64,000 nt of DNA, from positions 62,001 through 126,000 of the forward strand of contig SUTS01000001.1 in NCBI GenBank assembly GCA_015152555.1, in the 5' to 3' direction. Source of the stretch: Cyanobacteria bacterium SIG26. GTDB lineage: Bacteria; Cyanobacteriota; Vampirovibrionia; Gastranaerophilales; Gastranaerophilaceae. The notes under the pieces are model-generated. The model was not told where the DNA came from. It was given only the letters and a program-made list of their open reading frames with translations, and made no database searches. A program made the position numbers and the translations under genes. The first letter of the stretch is position 1, and each line of letters opens with the position of its first letter. Shown one piece after another: positions 61,175 through 64,000 of the stretch.

Positions 61175-62356
61175 TTACGGCAATGACGGATACTCGTTGA
61201 ACTCATAAGCATTTTGCAACAAATTATAATATCTTTTAAACCCGCCTTTTTCACCAATTTTTTCAAAAGCCTCTTGAACCTCTTTTGATGTAAGTTTATA
61301 AACACCTAACAATTCATTATTAAATGAACTATAAATCTTTACCATGCCGGAAATTTCTGAACTTTGCTCAAATAAAGCTTTCTTATCTTTTGGTTTTTCT
61401 AATTTTAATTCAGAATAAACATAAGCTACCGCTGATTGAAACATTGATGATTTTTGTTTTTTTGACAATTTTACCCATATTTTTGGGTTTATATAAAACT
61501 TGTATTCATTGTCTGTCAATACAATATTATCAAAACCTGACTTAGCCATAGAAGTTTCCATTTGCAAAGCTTTTGACTCCATATTTTTAACAAATTCAGG
61601 ATTTTTTTCAGCATACATCCCTAAACTTATTACAGAAACAACAGTAATCAATATACCGCATATTACAAGCAAGATAGGAAAAGCAAAAATTAACACTTTT
61701 GTTTGAGTTATTTGAGATTTATGAAAATTCACAATATCAGAAGTTTTATAATTTTTATAAGCCCACTCATTGCCCTTCAAACCACATATAAGCATAAATG
61801 GAAACCATGCCGCAGTTAACATCAAAGGTAACATCAATAATGTTATCCAAGCTTTGTTATAAATTCCCCACACCCAAGTACATAAAAACGCACCCCAGTT
61901 AAACTTTATAAGTTCATTTTTAGGTTTTGCTCCGGTAATTTTTCCTTGTTGAAAAACCAACCATATAATAATGAAAAATTGCAAAAATTTACCTAAATTC
62001 AAAAACGGCAAATAACAGGCAAAAATCATTACAGTTAAAAACAAGGCCATCAAATTTGTTTTTGAAGAATCTTCACTTGCCTGAATATCACGCAATCTGC
62101 GTAAAATATTTGGGAAATACAAACAAGAACTAAAAGCCCCAATACCCACAACCCATAAATTATGCCAATGAGGCATTTGGGCTCCCAATTTAAATTGCGC
62201 CATAAAATCCGGATTAAGGAAAATCATATAAATTAACACTGTTGAATACAGCAAAGCTTCAATTAACTCAATCCACAAAATATTTACAATAAAATTTCTG
62301 CGACCAATAACTCCATCAAAACCAATAAGATTATTATTTTCTTTAAAATCCGACAT
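61175..62356 (-). CDS. DUF805-like multi-pass membrane protein with DUF2628-like part
   Basis: This 393-aa protein opens with IGFDGVIGRRNFIVNILWIE (about 11-30), the DUF805 pattern GRxxR-x-FI, and has about four membrane helices to residue 145. A second region, FNWGAFLCTWVWGIYNKAWI then GLKGNEWAYKNY (about 152-205), resembles DUF2628, followed by a further helix (225-245). The remaining ~150 residues are a soluble, Lys-rich domain, probably extracytoplasmic. Function is unknown. It starts 9 bp after rmuC and is likely cotranscribed. Confidence 0.8.
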   Translation of the reverse strand: MSDFKENNNLIGFDGVIGRRNFIVNILWIELIEALLYSTVLIYMIFLNPDFMAQFKLGAQMPHWHNLWVVGIGAFSSCLYFPNILRRLRDIQASEDSSKTNLMALFLTVMIFACYLPFLNLGKFLQFFIIIWLVFQQGKITGAKPKNELIKFNWGAFLCTWVWGIYNKAWITLLMLPLMLTAAWFPFMLICGLKGNEWAYKNYKTSDIVNFHKSQITQTKVLIFAFPILLVICGILITVVSVISLGMYAEKNPEFVKNMESKALQMETSMAKSGFDNIVLTDNEYKFYINPKIWVKLSKKQKSSMFQSAVAYVYSELKLEKPKDKKALFEQSSEISGMVKIYSSFNNELLGVYKLTSKEVQEAFEKIGEKGGFKRYYNLLQNAYEFNEYPSLP

Positions 62357-62365
62357 TATAGTCTC

Positions 62366-63568
62366 CTATATACTAACTTCAATATCTTCAGACTCTACGA
62401 CATCCTCAACTAAAAACTCTTGAGGAATTGCATTTTCAACAATTTTTTTACCTAATTTTAATTCTTTTGAAGATATCCCGAATTGTTTAAGTTTTTCAGC
62501 CTCTTTAAAAATACTGCCATTACGTTTTGCGGTAAAACGACTTAGTTCAGTTTTAATACCAGTAGAAGCTTTATCCACAAGCTGTTGAATATTCAATAAA
62601 TTCTGCGCGTGAGAAGCAATATTATTATACAAATTTTCACCAACAGTAATAATATTTTTCACACTATCATACTGAACCTGAGATGCCCACAGTTGATTAA
62701 CCAATCTCAATGTAACTAATAATGACGAGGTCCCGACGATAATAATATTACGAGAATGCGCTAATTCAACGACTTTTCTAAAATCATAATCCGTATAAAT
62801 CAAATTAACACAAGCTTCGACCGGCACATACATTAAAATAAAACCCGGCTGAGTTAATTCGTCAATTTCTTCATAATTCTTTTTAGCTAAATTTGTTATA
62901 CAATTATTCAAATCTGTAATAAATGATTTTTTAAGAATATCACTATCATCTGACTGTTTATATTCAATATAATTTTTTAAAATAACCTTTGAATCGATAA
63001 TAATATTTTTATCATTAGGAAGATTAACAACAAAATCCGGTTTAGCACCTTCAGAAACAAATTGTTTTGTATAATGTACATTTTCTTCCAAATTCGCAAA
63101 TTTAAAAATCTGTTCAAGCCAATCTTCACCAAACTCGCCTTTAGAATTTTGATTCATTGTAAGCGCTTTTGCATATTTTTCAGCGGTAGCAATCGCATTT
63201 TTTATTTCCAAAGACTCTGTTTTATGAGCATTTTGATAATTATCAATGGTTTCTTTAAATTCTTTTAACAAACGATTCACAGGCGTCAATTCTTCGGCTT
63301 TAAATAATTCCATCTTTGTTTTCAAATCATTAGAATGTTCTGTTAATAACGCTTCCTGCTGAGTTTTTAAAGAATCTTGAGCAATTTGTGAAAAAGCAAG
63401 CTTCACTTCATTTACTATATTTTCATTCAAACCAATCTGGCTTTTTAATTTTAAATTTTCTTCTTTCAAAGCCAACATTTTATTATCATATAATTTTGAA
63501 GCGTACAACCATACACTCAAACCGGTAATAATTATTGTCAATAACAAAATAACTATTTCTAATATCAT
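62366..63568 (-). CDS. rmuC: RmuC-family DNA recombination protein
   Basis: This 400-aa protein has an N-terminal membrane helix (about 4-23), a long coiled coil (about 25-125) and a C-terminal PD-(D/E)xK-like nuclease domain. GEFGEDWLEQIFKFANL (about 145-161), then KPDFVVNL and IIDSKVILKNY carry the catalytic acidic residues and Lys. RmuC limits rearrangements at inverted repeats, which is notable in a region rich in palindromic repeats. It is the first gene of a pair with the DUF805-like protein. Confidence 0.9.
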   Translation of the reverse strand: MILEIVILLLTIIITGLSVWLYASKLYDNKMLALKEENLKLKSQIGLNENIVNEVKLAFSQIAQDSLKTQQEALLTEHSNDLKTKMELFKAEELTPVNRLLKEFKETIDNYQNAHKTESLEIKNAIATAEKYAKALTMNQNSKGEFGEDWLEQIFKFANLEENVHYTKQFVSEGAKPDFVVNLPNDKNIIIDSKVILKNYIEYKQSDDSDILKKSFITDLNNCITNLAKKNYEEIDELTQPGFILMYVPVEACVNLIYTDYDFRKVVELAHSRNIIIVGTSSLLVTLRLVNQLWASQVQYDSVKNIITVGENLYNNIASHAQNLLNIQQLVDKASTGIKTELSRFTAKRNGSIFKEAEKLKQFGISSKELKLGKKIVENAIPQEFLVEDVVESEDIEVSI

Positions 63569-63697
63569 TTTCCACCCCTAATCTTATCTATAACTATATA
63601 AATTCTATCACAAATAATCAAGACTTGCACTCATAATGTGTTTTTATTAAAATATTGTTGATTGATAAAGTTAACTATATAAGAAGGGATAAGATTA

Positions 63698-64000
63698 TGG
63701 CTGTTGAAAGACAAAAAGTACAAGAACAAGATAAAATAGAAAGACGTTCAAATTTCAACGCGGTGGAAAGTAATTTAACACCGGAACAAGTAAAATTAGA
63801 AGCGTCAAGATGCCTAAATTGTAAAAACCCACGTTGCGTACAAGGTTGCCCTGTAAATATACAAATTCCGCAATTTATTGCAGCATTAAAAGAAGATAAT
63901 TTGGAAGAAGCAGGCAAAATCATTCGCGAAACAAGCATGTTACCGTCAGTTTGTGGTAGAGTTTGTCCTCAAGAAAGACAATGTGAAGGCAATTGTATTT
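63698..64000 (+). CDS. Glutamate synthase small-subunit-like flavoprotein, 3' end cut by window edge
   Basis: The first 101 residues run off the right edge. ASRCLNCKNPRCVQGCPVNI (about 37-56) and VCGRVCPQERQCEGNC (about 86-101) are the N-terminal [4Fe-4S]-binding motifs of GltD-type proteins. Standalone forms in anaerobes act as NADPH-dependent glutamate synthase or as the NfnB-type subunit of a bifurcating transhydrogenase. Which applies cannot be told from this fragment. An AGAAGGGA ribosome-binding site lies 7 bp before the ATG. Confidence 0.88.

Overview
The window is AT-rich chromosomal DNA from a bacterium using the standard genetic code. Several signs point to a gut-type, non-photosynthetic relative of the Cyanobacteria (Melainabacteria/Vampirovibrionia, order Gastranaerophilales). 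Three prepilins carry FTL[AV]EVLI-type N-termini. Several lineage-specific proteins carry a short [ILV]xFxG-type tag. There is a zinc-ribbon/cyclase-like/STAND-like giant protein. The metabolic genes suit an anaerobe: rubredoxin with a Fur/PerR regulator, a 2-hydroxyacyl-CoA dehydratase activator, NIF-type Fe-S assembly and GlgA. The taxonomic placement is inference from protein style; no search was run.

Layout. 0-10 kb: a truncated lineage-specific protein at the left edge, a secreted lytic transglycosylase, ComEC, a PilT-type ATPase, RecO, and a TPR/HAD pair. 10-23 kb: a TPR protein, an HNH-like tagged protein, a six-repeat surface-type protein, the nifU-nifS pair, purine nucleoside phosphorylase, glycogen synthase, a 1135-aa zinc-ribbon/STAND-like protein that looks leaderless, and ruvB. 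23-34 kb: a prepilin with a repeat-derived leader, dnaB, a dicarboxylate symporter-ileS pair and an M16 peptidase. 34-42 kb: a Fur/PerR-rubredoxin operon with a clear operator, a duplicated membrane-type protein, tRNA-Glu, a TOPRIM protein, a papain-like tagged protein, and an rluD-lspA operon. 42-49 kb: dehydratase activator, hypothetical and secreted proteins, a second prepilin divergent from an XRE regulator, a repeat array, an M29 aminopeptidase and a PRTase-like tagged protein. 49.5-55 kb: the ribosomal alpha operon (infA-rpmJ-rpsM-rpsK-rpsD-rpoA-rplQ-truA-rplM-rpsI). 55-64 kb: a GNAT-like tagged protein, tRNA-Gly with a duplicated 3' fragment, a ppiC-pepP-trmH-C_GCAxxG operon, a third prepilin with a repeat-derived leader, a DUF805-rmuC pair, and the start of a glutamate synthase small-subunit gene.

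How the genes relate. The three prepilins, the PilT ATPase, ComEC, RecO and RuvB would together allow type IV pilus-driven DNA uptake and recombination, although they are not one operon. The most unusual content is threefold. (1) Two paralogous prepilins are translated from strong Shine-Dalgarno sites placed 63 and 109 codons before the prepilin cleavage site, reading through a dispersed repeat. (2) A set of tagged, lineage-specific proteins shares an [ILV]xFx[GA] motif, mostly in the first 60 residues, ahead of enzyme-like domains (papain-like, GNAT, HNH, PRTase-like). (3) Several compact repeats and structured intergenic elements could be regulatory RNAs or miniature mobile elements.
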